Source of the DNA: Vibrio sp. RE88
GTDB lineage: Bacteria > Pseudomonadota > Gammaproteobacteria > Enterobacterales > Vibrionaceae
Reading direction: 5' to 3'
DNA: 64,000 bases
NCBI RefSeq assembly: GCF_013113835.1
Contig: NZ_VTYQ01000005.1
Span: 186,001 to 250,000, forward strand
Position numbers and translations under genes: made by a program. Shown piece by piece: positions 20,484-33,281 of this stretch. The notes under the pieces are model-generated. The model was not told the DNA's origin. It ran no database searches and saw nothing but the letters and a program-made list of their open reading frames with translations. How positions within the stretch are numbered: position 1 is the first letter of the stretch; every line of letters begins with the position of its first letter.

Positions 20484-21350
20484 TCAGAACATCTGTAACT
20501 GCGAATTGCCATCATTTGCCGGGAATGCTGATAAGTCAGGCAATTGAGTATCGTTTTGCAGCATTTTGTACAAATTACTCGCAAGTTCTGGCGCAATAAT
20601 ATTGTCGGCGGTATGAATCATTACATAAGGTTGCTTACCTTCGGCTATCCACTGTGGCAGCTTTTTCAGCCAAGGGGTGAAAAAAGCATAGTTTTCAGAC
20701 TCCGTTGGATGACCGATAAAGCGAATCATAGGGTGTGAGGCTGTGGCGATAGCGTGCACTGGGACTTTAGGTTTCTTTTGCTGTGCATCAATGATGGCTT
20801 CATTGTCCGGCTTTGCTGCAAACACAGGCCGGCTATCCATGATTATCCGGTCGTAGCCTTTCTCGTGCAGCCACTGGTTCAATTGACGCTCTTCCTCACC
20901 TTTAGCGAAAAAAGCGGGGTGTCGAACTTCAACGCCAATAGCGAAGTTTGGCGGGAAAAAATCGCAGAATCTTTGCAGATCGTTTAGATGCTCTGGGCCA
21001 AAAGCCGCTGGCAACTGAATGGTCCACTGTCCGATACGGTCATGCAAAGGTGCCATGATTTGCATGAACTCGTTGAGTGGCCCTTGGCTGCCTCGTAGCA
21101 TTTGTTGGTGAGTGATCGCTTTAGGCAGCTTAAAAGTGAACTTGAAATCATCATGCGTCGCAGCTCGCCAGTTCTGCACGGTTGAAATACTTGGTGTGGC
21201 GTAAAATGTCGTGTTCCCTTCGACAGTATGGAAAACCTGAGCGTACTTTTCTAACCTTTCTGCGGGCTTAGTGCCACTGCCGTAGAAGCTTTGTTGCCAG
21301 TTGTTGTGCGACCACATGGTCAAGCCAAGTCTAAGGGGTAATCCATCCAT
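20484..21350 (-). CDS. DUF72 (YecE-like) TIM-barrel protein of unknown role
   Basis: 288 residues. Family features are an N-terminal LRLGLTMWSHNNW, the FHTVEGNTTFYATPS segment, FKFTFKLPKAITHQ, and VEVRHPAFF near the middle. DUF72 proteins are TIM-barrel-like, and E. coli yecE sits beside the cmo genes, as here. The biochemical activity is not established. The association with cmoAB is conserved in enterobacteria and may mean a link to tRNA modification, which is inference. Confidence 0.85.
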   Translation of the reverse strand: MDGLPLRLGLTMWSHNNWQQSFYGSGTKPAERLEKYAQVFHTVEGNTTFYATPSISTVQNWRAATHDDFKFTFKLPKAITHQQMLRGSQGPLNEFMQIMAPLHDRIGQWTIQLPAAFGPEHLNDLQRFCDFFPPNFAIGVEVRHPAFFAKGEEERQLNQWLHEKGYDRIIMDSRPVFAAKPDNEAIIDAQQKKPKVPVHAIATASHPMIRFIGHPTESENYAFFTPWLKKLPQWIAEGKQPYVMIHTADNIIAPELASNLYKMLQNDTQLPDLSAFPANDGNSQLQMF

Positions 21351-21451
21351 ATCGAGCCATCTCTACCTTTAACGCTTAACCACTTTACGAGAGTTTTGAA
21401 GAGAACGGTACTTTCAAGCTATAATCAGCGCCAATTTTTTCTGATTGATGT

Positions 21452-21588
21452 GGTTTTGCTCTTTTATTGCGCTAAAAAGCATCAAAACCGGATAAATAGC
21501 AATAAATTGTATTCTGAGTAGTCGATTTTGAATGACTTTCAGCGTATAAATGGATCTTTGCGCTATCAGCTAGGAAACGCTGATATCG
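21452..21588 (+). promoter_or_regulatory. Two hairpins in the aspS upstream region
   Basis: The first has GGTTTTG (21452-21458) facing CAAAACC (21483-21489), with a second inner pairing of GCTCTTTT and AAAAAGC. The second has CGCTATCAGC (21561-21570) facing GCTGATATCG (21579-21588) with one mismatch. The second lies 38 bases before the aspS ATG and could be in its 5' leader. Confidence 0.35.
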
Positions 21589-21625
21589 AGTAATTAACAA
21601 ATTTAAAGAGATTGGGAAATTCATT

Positions 21626-23404
21626 ATGCGTACCCATTACTGTGGTCACCTGAACAAGTCCCTTGCAGGACAAACTGTAGAACTTTGCGGCTGGGTTAAC
21701 CGTCGTCGTGATTTAGGCGGTCTTATTTTTATCGATATGCGAGATCGTGAAGGCGTCGTTCAGGTAGTTGTTGATCCAGATATGGCAGATGCGTATGAAG
21801 TAGCTAACACACTTCGTAATGAATTCTGTATCAAGCTGACAGGTGAAGTCCGTGTTCGTCCAGAAAGTCAGGTCAACAAAGACATGGCGACGGGTGAAGT
21901 TGAGATCATCGCAAAAGGTCTTGAAATCATCAACCGTGCAGACGTTCTGCCTCTAGACTTCAACCAGAAGAACTCGGAAGAGCAGCGTCTAAAGTACCGT
22001 TATCTAGATCTTCGTCGCCCTGAAATGAGTGACCGCATTAAGCTACGTGCTAAAGCTTCTAGCTTTGTTCGTCGTTTCCTAGATGACAATGGCTTCCTAG
22101 ACATTGAAACTCCAGTACTAACTAAAGCGACCCCTGAAGGCGCACGTGACTACTTAGTACCTAGCCGCGTTCACAAAGGCAGCTTCTACGCGCTTCCTCA
22201 GTCTCCACAGCTATTCAAACAGCTGCTAATGATGTCTGGTTTTGACCGTTACTACCAAATCGTTAAGTGTTTCCGTGATGAAGACTTACGTGCTGACCGT
22301 CAACCAGAGTTCACTCAGATCGATATCGAAACGTCTTTCATGACGGCTGATGAAGTTCGTGCAACCACTGAGAAAATGGTTCGCGATATGTGGCAAGAGC
22401 TACTAAACGTAGACCTAGGGCAATTCCCAGTGATGCCTTTCTCTGAAGCGATTCGTCGTTTCGGTAGCGATAAACCAGATCTACGTAACCCACTAGAGCT
22501 AGTCGACGTTGCTGATCTAGTGAAAGACGTTGAGTTCAAAGTATTCTCAGGCCCTGCAAACGATGAGAAAGGTCGAGTTGCAGTAATTCGCGTACCGGGT
22601 GGGGCTTCTCTGACTCGTAAGCAGATTGATGGCTACGGTGAGTTCGTTGGCATCTACGGCGCGAAAGGTCTGGCATGGATGAAGGTTAACGACCGCGCTG
22701 CAGGTATGGAAGGTATCCAATCTCCAGTGGCTAAGTTCCTAAATGAAGATGTGATCAACGGCATTCTGGATCGCACTCAAGCTGAATCAGGCGACATCAT
22801 TCTATTCGGTGCAGATAAAGCGAACACAGTTGCAGAAGCAATGGGTGCACTTCGTCTGAAACTGGGTAAAGACCTTGAACTAACAGACGAGAACGCTTGG
22901 GCACCGCTATGGGTTGTTGACTTCCCAATGTTCGAAGAAGACGACGAAGGCAACCTGCACGCAATGCACCACCCATTCACTTCTCCATTAGGTGTGAATG
23001 CTGAAGAATTGAAAGCAAACCCAGCAGCAGCGAACTCAAATGCTTACGATATGGTTATCAACGGCTACGAAGTTGGTGGTGGTTCTGTTCGTATTCACAA
23101 CGCAGAAATGCAGGCAGCCGTGTTTGATATTCTTGGTATCGACGCAGAAGAACAGCAGCTTAAGTTTGGTTTCCTGCTTGACGCTCTGAAATTTGGTACG
23201 CCTCCACACGCTGGTCTTGCATTCGGCCTAGACCGTCTGGTTATGCTGCTATGTGGTACAGAGAACATCCGTGATGTTATCGCGTTCCCTAAAACAACAG
23301 CCGCGGCGTGTCTACTTACTGATGCACCAAGTGTTGCAAACCCAGCTGCACTGGAAGAGCTTGCGATTGCAGTAACGGCTGCAAAAGAGAAAGACGCAGA
23401 ATAA
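21626..23404 (+). CDS. aspS: Aspartyl-tRNA synthetase
   Basis: Class II aminoacyl-tRNA synthetase, 592 residues, the bacterial length that includes the GAD insertion. The N-terminal OB-fold anticodon-binding domain has [23 protein letters not shown]. Motif 2 is [22 protein letters not shown], and motif 3 is [16 protein letters not shown]-rich leucine codons suggest high expression. It is followed by a strong terminator. Confidence 0.97.
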   Translation: MRTHYCGHLNKSLAGQTVELCGWVNRRRDLGGLIFIDMRDREGVVQVVVDPDMADAYEVANTLRNEFCIKLTGEVRVRPESQVNKDMATGEVEIIAKGLEIINRADVLPLDFNQKNSEEQRLKYRYLDLRRPEMSDRIKLRAKASSFVRRFLDDNGFLDIETPVLTKATPEGARDYLVPSRVHKGSFYALPQSPQLFKQLLMMSGFDRYYQIVKCFRDEDLRADRQPEFTQIDIETSFMTADEVRATTEKMVRDMWQELLNVDLGQFPVMPFSEAIRRFGSDKPDLRNPLELVDVADLVKDVEFKVFSGPANDEKGRVAVIRVPGGASLTRKQIDGYGEFVGIYGAKGLAWMKVNDRAAGMEGIQSPVAKFLNEDVINGILDRTQAESGDIILFGADKANTVAEAMGALRLKLGKDLELTDENAWAPLWVVDFPMFEEDDEGNLHAMHHPFTSPLGVNAEELKANPAAANSNAYDMVINGYEVGGGSVRIHNAEMQAAVFDILGIDAEEQQLKFGFLLDALKFGTPPHAGLAFGLDRLVMLLCGTENIRDVIAFPKTTAAACLLTDAPSVANPAALEELAIAVTAAKEKDAE

Positions 23405-23427
23405 GCTTTTCGTTCATAGAAAAAGTA

Positions 23428-23456
23428 AACGGCGCTTCAATTGAAGCGCCGTTTTT
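23428..23456 (+). terminator. Terminator after aspS
   Basis: Perfect palindrome AACGGCGCTTCAA / TTGAAGCGCCGTT followed by a T run. The convergent rluE ends nearby and may also use it. Confidence 0.9.
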
Positions 23457-23483
23457 GTATGTGCGGAGTCATCGTGCCTGCAT

Positions 23484-24176
23484 TTAGATCAGGATTTCTT
23501 TCCATTCACCTGGCTGCAATTCACCTAGCTCAATATCGCCCATTGAGTATCGAATTAGACGTAGGGTAGGGAAGCCAATATTGGCCGTCATGCGGCGAAC
23601 CTGACGGTTTCGTCCTTCGATAATAGTGATAGCCAGCCAAGTAGTCGGAATGTTAGCTCTAAAGCGAACGGGAGGGGTGCGTTCCCATACACTGGGCTCT
23701 GCCATCACTTCAACTTTTGCGGGGAGAGTCATGCCATCTTTAAGCTCAACCCCTTTCCTTAATTTATCGAGGTCAGACTCTGACGGTGCACCGTCAACTT
23801 GCACCCAATACGTTTTCGGTGACTTAGATTTTGGTTGAGTCAGCTTTGCCTGCAATATGCCATCATTAGTCAGTACCAATAGGCCTTCGCTATCTCTATC
23901 TAAGCGTCCAGCGGCATAGACATCTTTTACTGGGATAAAGTCAGCGAGTGTTTTTCGGCCTTCGCCATCAGTAAATTGGCTCAAAGTATCAAATGGTTTA
24001 TTAAACACGATCACCTTGCGATCTTTGGGCGAGATTTTAGGCTTACTGCTCACCGGTTTTTTACGGTTCTTTGATGAATGATGCTTGGTTTTATTGGTCG
24101 AAGCTGGGCGTTTAAAACCGGGTTTACGCGAACGAGAAGAGGGCGAGGAGGACTCACTGCGTGAGCGTGGTGACAT
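23484..24176 (-). CDS. rluE: RluE, 23S rRNA pseudouridine(2457) synthase
   Basis: RsuA-type pseudouridine synthase of 230 residues. The catalytic Asp lies in [19 protein letters not shown]. Other conserved parts are [22 protein letters not shown], and [23 protein letters not shown]. The first 50 residues are a basic Ser/Lys/Arg-rich tail rather than an S4 domain, typical of RluE. It is divergent from icd, as in E. coli. Confidence 0.9.
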   Translation of the reverse strand: MSPRSRSESSSPSSRSRKPGFKRPASTNKTKHHSSKNRKKPVSSKPKISPKDRKVIVFNKPFDTLSQFTDGEGRKTLADFIPVKDVYAAGRLDRDSEGLLVLTNDGILQAKLTQPKSKSPKTYWVQVDGAPSESDLDKLRKGVELKDGMTLPAKVEVMAEPSVWERTPPVRFRANIPTTWLAITIIEGRNRQVRRMTANIGFPTLRLIRYSMGDIELGELQPGEWKEILI

Positions 24177-26704
<2,528 letters not shown>

Positions 26705-26722
26705 TTAGTCATTTTGAAATTG

Positions 26723-26749
26723 AAAAACCCGCCAAGTGGCGGGTTTTTT
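26723..26749. terminator. Bidirectional terminator between icd and cspD
   Basis: AAAAACCCGCC / GGCGGGTTTTTT stem with a short loop, A run before and T run after. Confidence 0.9.
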
Positions 26750-26797
26750 ATTTCTCCATTGCGACACCTTAGGTGTCGAACGTTGTTTGGCAGCGTA

Positions 26798-27019
26798 TTA
26801 TTTAATGGCTTGAGCTTCTACTGGTACCACAGAACTTGCGTGATACCCTTTAGGACCTTCTTCCACTTCAAATGTGACTTGTTGGCCTGCTTTCAGAGTA
26901 CGATACCCATCCATTTTGATTGTGGAGTAATGCGCGAAAACATCACCGTCTTCACCCTCCGGACAGATAAAACCAAATCCTTTGGCGTTGTTAAACCATT
27001 TTACTGTACCTGTAGCCAT
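26798..27019 (-). CDS. cspD: CspD-type cold-shock-domain protein
   Basis: 73-residue single cold-shock domain that binds single-stranded nucleic acid. RNP1 is KGFGFI and RNP2 is DVFAHYS. The stretch [15 protein letters not shown] and the tail VVPVEAQA match CspD rather than CspA-type proteins. E. coli CspD is a stationary-phase replication inhibitor. The start at 27019 ([10 protein letters not shown]) is preferred over an ATG three codons upstream. It is divergent from clpS-clpA, an arrangement conserved with E. coli. Confidence 0.93.
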   Translation of the reverse strand: MATGTVKWFNNAKGFGFICPEGEDGDVFAHYSTIKMDGYRTLKAGQQVTFEVEEGPKGYHASSVVPVEAQAIK

Positions 27020-27483
27020 GCTATACATCCCTCATGCATATTGTTACTGAAGTTGTGTGATTACACGATGATTCCGTGTGTAAACAAAAAGTGAATATCC
27101 ATTCAGCCGCTGCCAAATTTTGAGTCACTATTTGACCAATGTAGCCAATGATTGAGTTCAGTCAATAGGAAAAACGTATCACACTCAACATATTTGCAAA
27201 CAAATCACTTTTAAGATTTACATTTTTGCAACGAATTTCAGCGTAATCCGGTCTGTTGTATTTATGCTCTGAATGGTTTTTGGTGTCTTTTTAATCAATT
27301 AGATAGAGAATGCTGTTTGATAGAAATCTTTTATTTGCAGCGATACAATTGCTGCATTAGTCTCTAAGTAAGGGCACAAATTTGCTTGGCTCAATTTGTT
27401 CTTACTTATAAGAGCTAAATCGATAACTTCCGCACAGTGAAGTGGTAAAATTATCTTAAGCAACTTTCTAAACACGATTAGTC
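27020..27483. promoter_or_regulatory. cspD-clpS divergent intergenic region
   Basis: 464 bp without a gene. An imperfect inverted repeat (TTACAC at 27061-27066 with GTGTAA about 11 bases on) lies near the cspD start. A longer hairpin lies close to clpS, entered separately. Both promoters must be here; I could not place their -10 boxes with confidence. Confidence 0.5.
27362..27414 (+). promoter_or_regulatory. Long bulged hairpin upstream of clpS
   Basis: Arms CTCT-AAGTAAG-ACAAATT and AATTTGT-CTTACTT-AGAG pair around a 10-base loop with small bulges (GGC; T; ATA). It ends 69 bases before the clpS ATG. There is no T run, so it is not an ordinary terminator. It could be a structured 5' leader of the clpS-clpA mRNA. 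Confidence 0.4.
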
Positions 27484-27804
27484 ATGAGCAAGCAATTTGA
27501 ATGGGTCACTCCAGACTCTGATTTACTGGAGCTAGAAAAAACAAAAGTAAAGCCGCCGTCCATGTATAACGTTGTTTTGAATAACGATGATTACACACCA
27601 ATGGACTTTGTGATTGAAATCCTAGAGCGTTTTTTCTCTATGGATATAGACAAGGCAACACAAGTGATGCTCAAAGTGCATTACGAAGGCAAAGCGATAT
27701 GTGGCACGTTCACTGCCGAAGTCGCGGAAACCAAAGTAGCGCAAGTCACTATGTATTCTCAAGAAAACGAGCATCCTTTGCTTTGTACAATGGAGCAAGC
27801 GTAA
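27484..27804 (+). CDS. clpS: ClpS, adaptor for ClpAP (N-end rule)
   Basis: 106-residue adaptor that delivers N-degron substrates to ClpA. The conserved core [20 protein letters not shown] contains the N-degron pocket, and [20 protein letters not shown] follows. It lies 42 bp upstream of clpA, the usual pair. Confidence 0.96.
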   Translation: MSKQFEWVTPDSDLLELEKTKVKPPSMYNVVLNNDDYTPMDFVIEILERFFSMDIDKATQVMLKVHYEGKAICGTFTAEVAETKVAQVTMYSQENEHPLLCTMEQA

Positions 27805-27846
27805 AGCTGAATCAAGCAACCCAAGTTGCTGCCAAAGGAGGTACTT

Positions 27847-30120
27847 ATGCTGAATAAAGAGTTAGAGTCGAGTCTAAACGGCGCATTCTCCCGCGCTAGA
27901 GACAAACGACATGAGTTCATGACTGTCGAGCACCTCCTGCTAGCATTGTTAGAAAACGATGCTGCAAGGGAAGCCCTTCTTGCCTGTCAGGCAGATATCG
28001 ATGCACTAAGAAGCGAGTTAGATATCTTCATTGATCAGACAACTCCTCTTATCCCTGAAAATGACGAAACTCGCGAAACCCAACCTACATTAAGTTTCCA
28101 ACGTGTTCTGCAGCGCGCGGTGTTCCACGTGCAATCCTCAGGACGCAGTGAAGTAACAGGCGCCAACGTGTTGGTCGCTATCTTTAGTGAACAAGAATCT
28201 CATGCGGCTTACCTTCTGAAGAAGAATGATATTAGTCGTCTGGATATCGTTAACTTTATTTCCCACGGTATTACTAAAGCATCAAGCTCTGGTGATGATT
28301 CCTCTTCATCGGATTCTTTCAGTAGCAGTGACAGTACTGAAGAAGCCAGTTCGGAAGAGCGCCTAGAGAGTTTTGCTTCCAACTTGAATCAGCTTGCTAA
28401 GCAAGGCCAGATTGATCCACTCATTGGTCGTGATAAAGAGCTAGAAAGAACCATTCAAGTATTGTGTCGCCGCCGTAAAAACAACCCACTTCTAGTGGGT
28501 GAAGCGGGCGTTGGTAAAACAGCCATTGCAGAAGGCTTAGCGTGGAGAATTGTTGAAGGGCAAGTGCCTGAAATTATTAAGAATAGTGTAATTTATTCTC
28601 TGGATATTGGTTCGTTACTGGCTGGCACCAAGTATCGTGGCGATTTTGAAAAACGTTTCAAAGCCATTCTTAAGCAGCTAGAGAAAGAAGACGACGCGAT
28701 TCTTTTCATTGATGAAATCCATACCATTATCGGTGCTGGTGCAGCATCTGGTGGCCAGGTCGATGCAGCTAACCTGATTAAGCCTCTGCTAAGTAGTGGT
28801 AAATTACGTTGTATCGGATCAACCACGTATCAGGAATACAGCAATATCTTTGAAAAAGAACGAGCTCTGTCTCGCCGTTTCCAGAAGATTGATATTGTTG
28901 AACCATCACTTGATGACACAACAAAAATCCTGATGGGTCTCAAGCCTAAGTATGAAGCTCACCATGAAGTGCGTTACACCAATAAAGCACTGCGTGCTGC
29001 GGTAGAACTTTCGGCGAAATACATCAACGAGCGTCACTTGCCAGATAAAGCGATCGACGTGATTGATGAGGCTGGTGCTCGACATCGTCTAGCGCCTGCG
29101 AGCCGTCGTAAGAAAACTGTTGGTGTGGCCGACATTGAGGCTATGGTAGCGAAAATGGCTCGTATTCCTGAAAAGTCTGTGTCTTCTTCCGATAAAGAGA
29201 TTCTTCAGAATCTGGATGAGAAGATGAAGATGCTGGTATTTGGGCAGGATGATGCCATCGACGTTCTGAGCGAAGCCATCAAGCTAACGCGTGCTGGTCT
29301 TGGTGCCGATAACAAACCTGTGGGTTCATTCTTGTTTGCAGGCCCAACTGGGGTGGGTAAAACGGAAGTCACGGTTCAGCTGTCTAAATTGATGGGCATT
29401 GAGCTACTTCGTTTCGATATGTCTGAATACGGTGAACGTCACTCTGTGAGCCGTTTGATAGGTGCTCCACCTGGATATGTAGGTTACGATCAAGGTGGTT
29501 TGTTAACCGATGCGGTAATCAAACACCCACACTCTGTTGTTCTTCTGGATGAGATTGAAAAAGCGCACCCAGATATCTTTAACCTGCTTCTTCAGGTTAT
29601 GGATAATGGTACCTTGACGGATAATAACGGTCGCAAAGCGGACTTCCGTAACGTCATTCTTGTGATGACAACCAACGCAGGTGTTCAGGAAACGGTCAAG
29701 AAATCCATCGGTCTGATCCAGCAGGATCACAGCCATGATGCGATATCAGAGATCAAGAAGGTGTTTACACCAGAATTCCGTAACCGTCTGGACAACATCA
29801 TCTGGTTTAACAGCCTTGATGAACATGTTATCCACCAGGTGGTTGATAAGTTTATTGTCGAACTTCAGGCGCAACTGGATGCGCGTGGTGTATCACTGGA
29901 AGTATCGGATGATGCTCGCCATTGGTTAGCAATAAAAGGTTACGACAAGGCGATGGGTGCGCGTCCTATGGGACGTGTTATTCAAGAACAACTTAAGAAA
30001 CCTCTTGCCAATGAGCTGCTGTTCGGTACGTTGGTCGACGGCGGCACCGTGAAAGTCAACCTGAAGAAAGATGAGCTTAAGTTTAAATACTTAAGTGAAA
30101 AAGAGGCGGCTGTACACTAA
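27847..30120 (+). CDS. clpA: ClpA, AAA+ unfoldase of the ClpAP protease
   Basis: Hexameric ATP-dependent unfoldase with two AAA+ modules, 757 residues. Clp N-domain at 1-145, a Ser/Asp-rich linker at about 145-170, Walker A1 GEAGVGKT (218-225) with [11 protein letters not shown], and Walker A2 GPTGVGKT (499-506) with [12 protein letters not shown]. The absence of a long middle coiled coil separates it from ClpB. The start ATG at 27847 has a near-ideal AAAGGAGG site. ClpP is not in the window. Confidence 0.97.
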   Translation: MLNKELESSLNGAFSRARDKRHEFMTVEHLLLALLENDAAREALLACQADIDALRSELDIFIDQTTPLIPENDETRETQPTLSFQRVLQRAVFHVQSSGRSEVTGANVLVAIFSEQESHAAYLLKKNDISRLDIVNFISHGITKASSSGDDSSSSDSFSSSDSTEEASSEERLESFASNLNQLAKQGQIDPLIGRDKELERTIQVLCRRRKNNPLLVGEAGVGKTAIAEGLAWRIVEGQVPEIIKNSVIYSLDIGSLLAGTKYRGDFEKRFKAILKQLEKEDDAILFIDEIHTIIGAGAASGGQVDAANLIKPLLSSGKLRCIGSTTYQEYSNIFEKERALSRRFQKIDIVEPSLDDTTKILMGLKPKYEAHHEVRYTNKALRAAVELSAKYINERHLPDKAIDVIDEAGARHRLAPASRRKKTVGVADIEAMVAKMARIPEKSVSSSDKEILQNLDEKMKMLVFGQDDAIDVLSEAIKLTRAGLGADNKPVGSFLFAGPTGVGKTEVTVQLSKLMGIELLRFDMSEYGERHSVSRLIGAPPGYVGYDQGGLLTDAVIKHPHSVVLLDEIEKAHPDIFNLLLQVMDNGTLTDNNGRKADFRNVILVMTTNAGVQETVKKSIGLIQQDHSHDAISEIKKVFTPEFRNRLDNIIWFNSLDEHVIHQVVDKFIVELQAQLDARGVSLEVSDDARHWLAIKGYDKAMGARPMGRVIQEQLKKPLANELLFGTLVDGGTVKVNLKKDELKFKYLSEKEAAVH

Positions 30121-30135
30121 GTCGTGTGTTTAATG

Positions 30136-30169
30136 AAAAAGCCAGAGCGTTTGAAGCTCTGGCTTTTTT
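30136..30169. terminator. Bidirectional terminator after clpA
   Basis: AAAAAGCCAGAGC / GCTCTGGCTTTTTT stem, usable by clpA and by the convergent YdcF-like gene. Confidence 0.9.
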
Positions 30170-30172
30170 GTA

Positions 30173-30805
30173 TCAATTGAAAACGGATTTTAGTGCGAGA
30201 TAGGACGTTTCAACGTGTGGTGGGATTTCTTGTTCTATCTGGAAACCTTTTTTGGGGTATTCTTTGATTCGTTCAAAATCACCCAGCATAGCTTCGACGG
30301 TAACATCTAGAGATATTTCTTCACTAAAGTAATCAATGAAGGTGGTTTTAGGGGACGTTACGCAGACATGGTCGACTTCATTTGGCCATTGTTTCATGAA
30401 AGTGGCGTAAGTTCGCCTCTCCATGTAGGGCTTTTGGACCAAGATGAATGAACGAAAATTGCAGCGAAGCTTGGTGAGAAGTTTGGCCGTTAACTGAACA
30501 TTTTCACCGGTATTGGTCGCTTGATCTTCGAGGATGATATCGGCTGAGGGTACACCAAGATCTTTAGCGATGGCTGCAAAAGTATGCGCCTCGGTTTGAT
30601 CAAAAATACCGTCTGTCAGTCGTCCGACGCCACCAGAGAATACAATCTTGGTTGCCCAACCATCGTGATAAAGTTTTGCTGCATGTTCTGCAACCCTAAC
30701 GTCGTTGCTGCCAAGCACAAATAGACAGTCAGCTTTACGCAATGGCTGAGCGAGCTGCATGTAATCCCAAAGGTTTTCGATGTGTTGGAAAAGCTTGGTA
30801 CTCAT
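30173..30805 (-). CDS. YdcF-like DUF218 protein
   Basis: Soluble 210-residue DUF218 protein with no membrane segment. Motifs are ADCLFVLGSNDVRVAEHAAKLY, KIVFSGGVGRL, TEAHTFAAIAKDLGVPSADIILEDQATNTGENVQLT and FILVQKPYMERRT. This matches the cytoplasmic YdcF branch rather than membrane ElyC (encoded at 2.4 kb). E. coli YdcF binds SAM; its role is unknown. It follows the SDR gene by 15 bp on the same strand and is probably cotranscribed. Confidence 0.82.
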   Translation of the reverse strand: MSTKLFQHIENLWDYMQLAQPLRKADCLFVLGSNDVRVAEHAAKLYHDGWATKIVFSGGVGRLTDGIFDQTEAHTFAAIAKDLGVPSADIILEDQATNTGENVQLTAKLLTKLRCNFRSFILVQKPYMERRTYATFMKQWPNEVDHVCVTSPKTTFIDYFSEEISLDVTVEAMLGDFERIKEYPKKGFQIEQEIPPHVETSYLALKSVFN

Positions 30806-30820
30806 ATCGGATTCCCAGTG

Positions 30821-31642
30821 TTATACAAGTTCTAAAGTGTGCTGGTAATGAAAGCGATAACCTAATCTTTGCAAGCGATCAGCCAGAATTCGTTTGTCTG
30901 CTTGCTGTACAACGGGTGGTAGGCGCACATCGGAGCCGGCACTGTTGAGTGCCGCTTGATAAAACTCAGCCTTGCTAACCGTGTTGGGTGTCGTCGCATT
31001 GATGACAACGTTCTTACAGTTGAGCGCAACGAAGCTGGTTGCTCCTATTGCATCGGTCAGATGCAGCATATTGGCTGGAGCAAGTTCACTGACTTGTTTC
31101 AACTTGTCGACAAAGCGAGAAGGGTGGCGATCAGGCCCAACGAGCCCACTACAACGTACAATGCCGTAATCAAGTTCTGAATCAATCACGTACTGCTCGG
31201 CTTGCAGCATCATGGTTGCTTTTTCTGAAAATAAGCTGCTGTTGTGCGCTCTATTGAGAGAGGCTGCATCTTCATCTAAGGCGTCGGCTAGGTTGGGGTA
31301 CACAGTGGTCGAGCTGACCATGATGATTTTCTTAACTTGAGCGTGCAGACAAGCCTGGCAGAGCATATTCCAGTGTTGAGCGTACTGTTGTCCCATCCCT
31401 TTTCTAAACCCCGGGGGAAAACAGCCAATCACAATGTCTGCTTGAGTGTCGCTGATGACTTGAGCAATAGTATCTGGGCCACTCTGTAAGTCGATTTTGA
31501 GCCCTGTGAGATGTTGAGCTTCGAGTTCTACTACACCAGCGTCAGTAGTGCGGCTCACATACACTTTGTGTCCGATGGTTTCTAGGTAATGGGCGAGAGG
31601 CTTACCTAGCCATCCACCACCAATGATCAATATGTTTTTCAC
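30821..31642 (-). CDS. YeeZ-like NAD(P)-binding sugar-epimerase-type SDR
   Basis: Extended SDR of about 273 residues with an N-terminal dinucleotide-binding loop, ILIIGGGWLGKPLA, and a later VSSTTVYP segment. LDYGIVRCSGLVGPDRHP is typical of YeeZ/NAD-dependent epimerase-like proteins. The start is placed at the GTG at 31642 because AAGGAC precedes it; an ATG at 31672 would add 10 residues but has a poorer site. It heads a two-gene unit with the YdcF-like gene. The substrate is unknown. Confidence 0.75.
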   Translation of the reverse strand: MKNILIIGGGWLGKPLAHYLETIGHKVYVSRTTDAGVVELEAQHLTGLKIDLQSGPDTIAQVISDTQADIVIGCFPPGFRKGMGQQYAQHWNMLCQACLHAQVKKIIMVSSTTVYPNLADALDEDAASLNRAHNSSLFSEKATMMLQAEQYVIDSELDYGIVRCSGLVGPDRHPSRFVDKLKQVSELAPANMLHLTDAIGATSFVALNCKNVVINATTPNTVSKAEFYQAALNSAGSDVRLPPVVQQADKRILADRLQRLGYRFHYQHTLELV

Positions 31643-31824
31643 ACTAAGTCCTTGTCCAAAGTGAGTTTCCATTTAACTATCTTAAAGACGTTGAGAATAA
31701 TCAACAGTGAGTTTTAGGATTTCATCCCCTTTATTTCGCCAATACCAACCAGTTCCATCTCTTATTATTGAGTCTATTATTAAGTATTGGGTGCGTTTTG
31801 ACACCCGACTTTTTAGGTAAGTGT

Positions 31825-32601
31825 ATGAAGTGGTGTTTGTTATTGGCCGTCTTGTTTTGTTCAAGTGTAACGGCTGAACAAAAAGTTTATATGACATCTC
31901 TGGAGTGGCCACCTTATTCGGGCGCAGACTTGCCTGAGAATGGCTACTCTGTTGCCGTTGCTCGCGAGGCCTTTTCAGCAATGGGGTACGAACTGGTTGT
32001 TGATTTCCAACCTTGGGTCAGAGCCGTGGCGTTAGCGACTAAATCTGACAAGTATATGGGGTATTTCCCCGAATATTTTTTTGAAACTTCTGACTTTGTT
32101 TTCTCTGACTCTATAGGCAGTGGCCCATTGGGCTTTGTTGAAAATACTCGCTTTCCGATTGAGTGGCAAAGTCTGTCGGATCTTCGATTCCTTCGTATTG
32201 GTGTTGTACAAGGATATGTGAATACCAAAGAGTTTGATCAAATGGTTGCAGAAGGCCACCTGCAGGTTGAGGCCTCGGCTAATGACACCAGAAACATTCA
32301 TAAAGTGGCTAAAGGAAGGCTGGATGCGGCTGTGATTGACCCAAACGTTTTGGAATACCTCATCAGTGTTGACCTGAGAGAGGAGCTGTTGAGGAAACGC
32401 CTGAGAATGAATGCAAGATTGCTTGAAAACAAGCAGCTTTATATTGCGTTTAAAAACCAACCTGAAGGTGAGGCGATCAGAGAAATATTTAATCAAGGAT
32501 TGGAAAAAATAGATATAGACGCAATTGTCAGTCGGCTGAAAAAACCGGCTGACAATGAGCGCGCATTAAGCAGTGTTCCTACAATAGAGAAACCTAACTA
32601 G
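31825..32601 (+). CDS. Periplasmic solute-binding protein (SBP_bac_3-like), no transporter nearby
   Basis: 258 residues with a clear signal peptide (MKWCLLLAVLFCSSVTAE) and the start KVYMTSLEWPPYSGADLPENGYSVAVAREAF typical of stand-alone amino-acid-type binding proteins. The ATG at 31825 is chosen because the signal peptide begins there; a longer frame from 31768 is not plausible. No ABC permease or ATPase lies next to it. Such orphan proteins are frequent in Vibrio and may feed receptors. The last 8 bp overlap the convergent TIGR02647 gene. Confidence 0.75.
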   Translation: MKWCLLLAVLFCSSVTAEQKVYMTSLEWPPYSGADLPENGYSVAVAREAFSAMGYELVVDFQPWVRAVALATKSDKYMGYFPEYFFETSDFVFSDSIGSGPLGFVENTRFPIEWQSLSDLRFLRIGVVQGYVNTKEFDQMVAEGHLQVEASANDTRNIHKVAKGRLDAAVIDPNVLEYLISVDLREELLRKRLRMNARLLENKQLYIAFKNQPEGEAIREIFNQGLEKIDIDAIVSRLKKPADNERALSSVPTIEKPN

Positions 32602-32827
32602 ATAAAACACGTAAAATTTTGTCTGCATGCTCGGCAACTTCGATGCCTTCATCGGTGAGGTAACCACCGTCAGGTAAAGTACACAGCCCCTTATCAAATA
32701 GTCGTTGCACTGCCGATTGCATATCTTCTGATGCATCATGATGAACTTTAATGCCAGTCGCGGCGCTGCTAATGTCGAATTGAAGTAAAAGGTTTAACTC
32801 GGCGATCTTATCAGCGTTATATTTCAT
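32594..32827 (-). CDS. TIGR02647-family small protein (putative DNA-binding)
   Basis: 77 residues. The sequence pattern MKYNADKIAELNLLLQFD followed by GIKVHHDA, DAVQRLF-like helices and LPDGGYLTDEGIEVAEHADKIL matches a small conserved gammaproteobacterial family. Its C-terminal half looks like a winged helix. The function is unknown. Monocistronic; the 3' end overlaps the convergent binding-protein gene by 8 bp. Confidence 0.75.
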   Translation of the reverse strand: MKYNADKIAELNLLLQFDISSAATGIKVHHDASEDMQSAVQRLFDKGLCTLPDGGYLTDEGIEVAEHADKILRVLSS

Positions 32828-33281
32828 AATGATTTCCTTAGAGAAAGTACTAAAACAACCATAATCCTCGTATTGGTATTCATCAATTATGGGCTGAGAG
32901 AAATGTTATCTACCCCTTAATTTGCATAAAAATAGACGTTAATTCGATTAGTTATTGACCAACTGTTTAACTGTGTTTAAGGTGTTTTTCTTAATGCTTA
33001 AACTTCATAACGATGAAGGTTGATATGAAGAAATTGACTAAATGCCTTTGATGAAAATATTACTGACTTTCTATGATGTTTAACTGATTGATAATATTGA
33101 GTATTATTGATTTGTCATGTTCTTGGTTTACCTTCTTTTATCATCTTAAACCAGTTAATCACGCGAAGTTTTTATTGTTTTAAAGCAGCTTCATTGCGCG
33201 CAGGGAATTAACGCTTGAAATTGATCACAATAAGAGTAATTATCCGCGCCCACAAATCCACATTAATTTAAATGTTTTTCC
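32828..33281. promoter_or_regulatory. AT-rich intergenic region before focA
   Basis: 454 bp with no gene that I can support. It is AT-rich and holds an FNR-like site at 33221-33234, close to focA. Nothing else was recognised. Confidence 0.5.
33221..33234 (+). promoter_or_regulatory. FNR-like site upstream of focA
   Basis: TTGATCACAATAAG against the FNR consensus TTGATNNNNATCAA: a perfect left half and a partial right half. The identical 13-mer TTGATCACAATAA recurs upstream of cydA at 50512-50524. It lies 47 bp before the focA start. Anaerobic control of focA would be expected from E. coli. Confidence 0.45.

Noticed and set aside
26714..27094. A plus-strand frame covering cspD
   Set aside because: It contains the terminator and reads through the cold-shock gene antisense; no ribosome-binding site or family resemblance.
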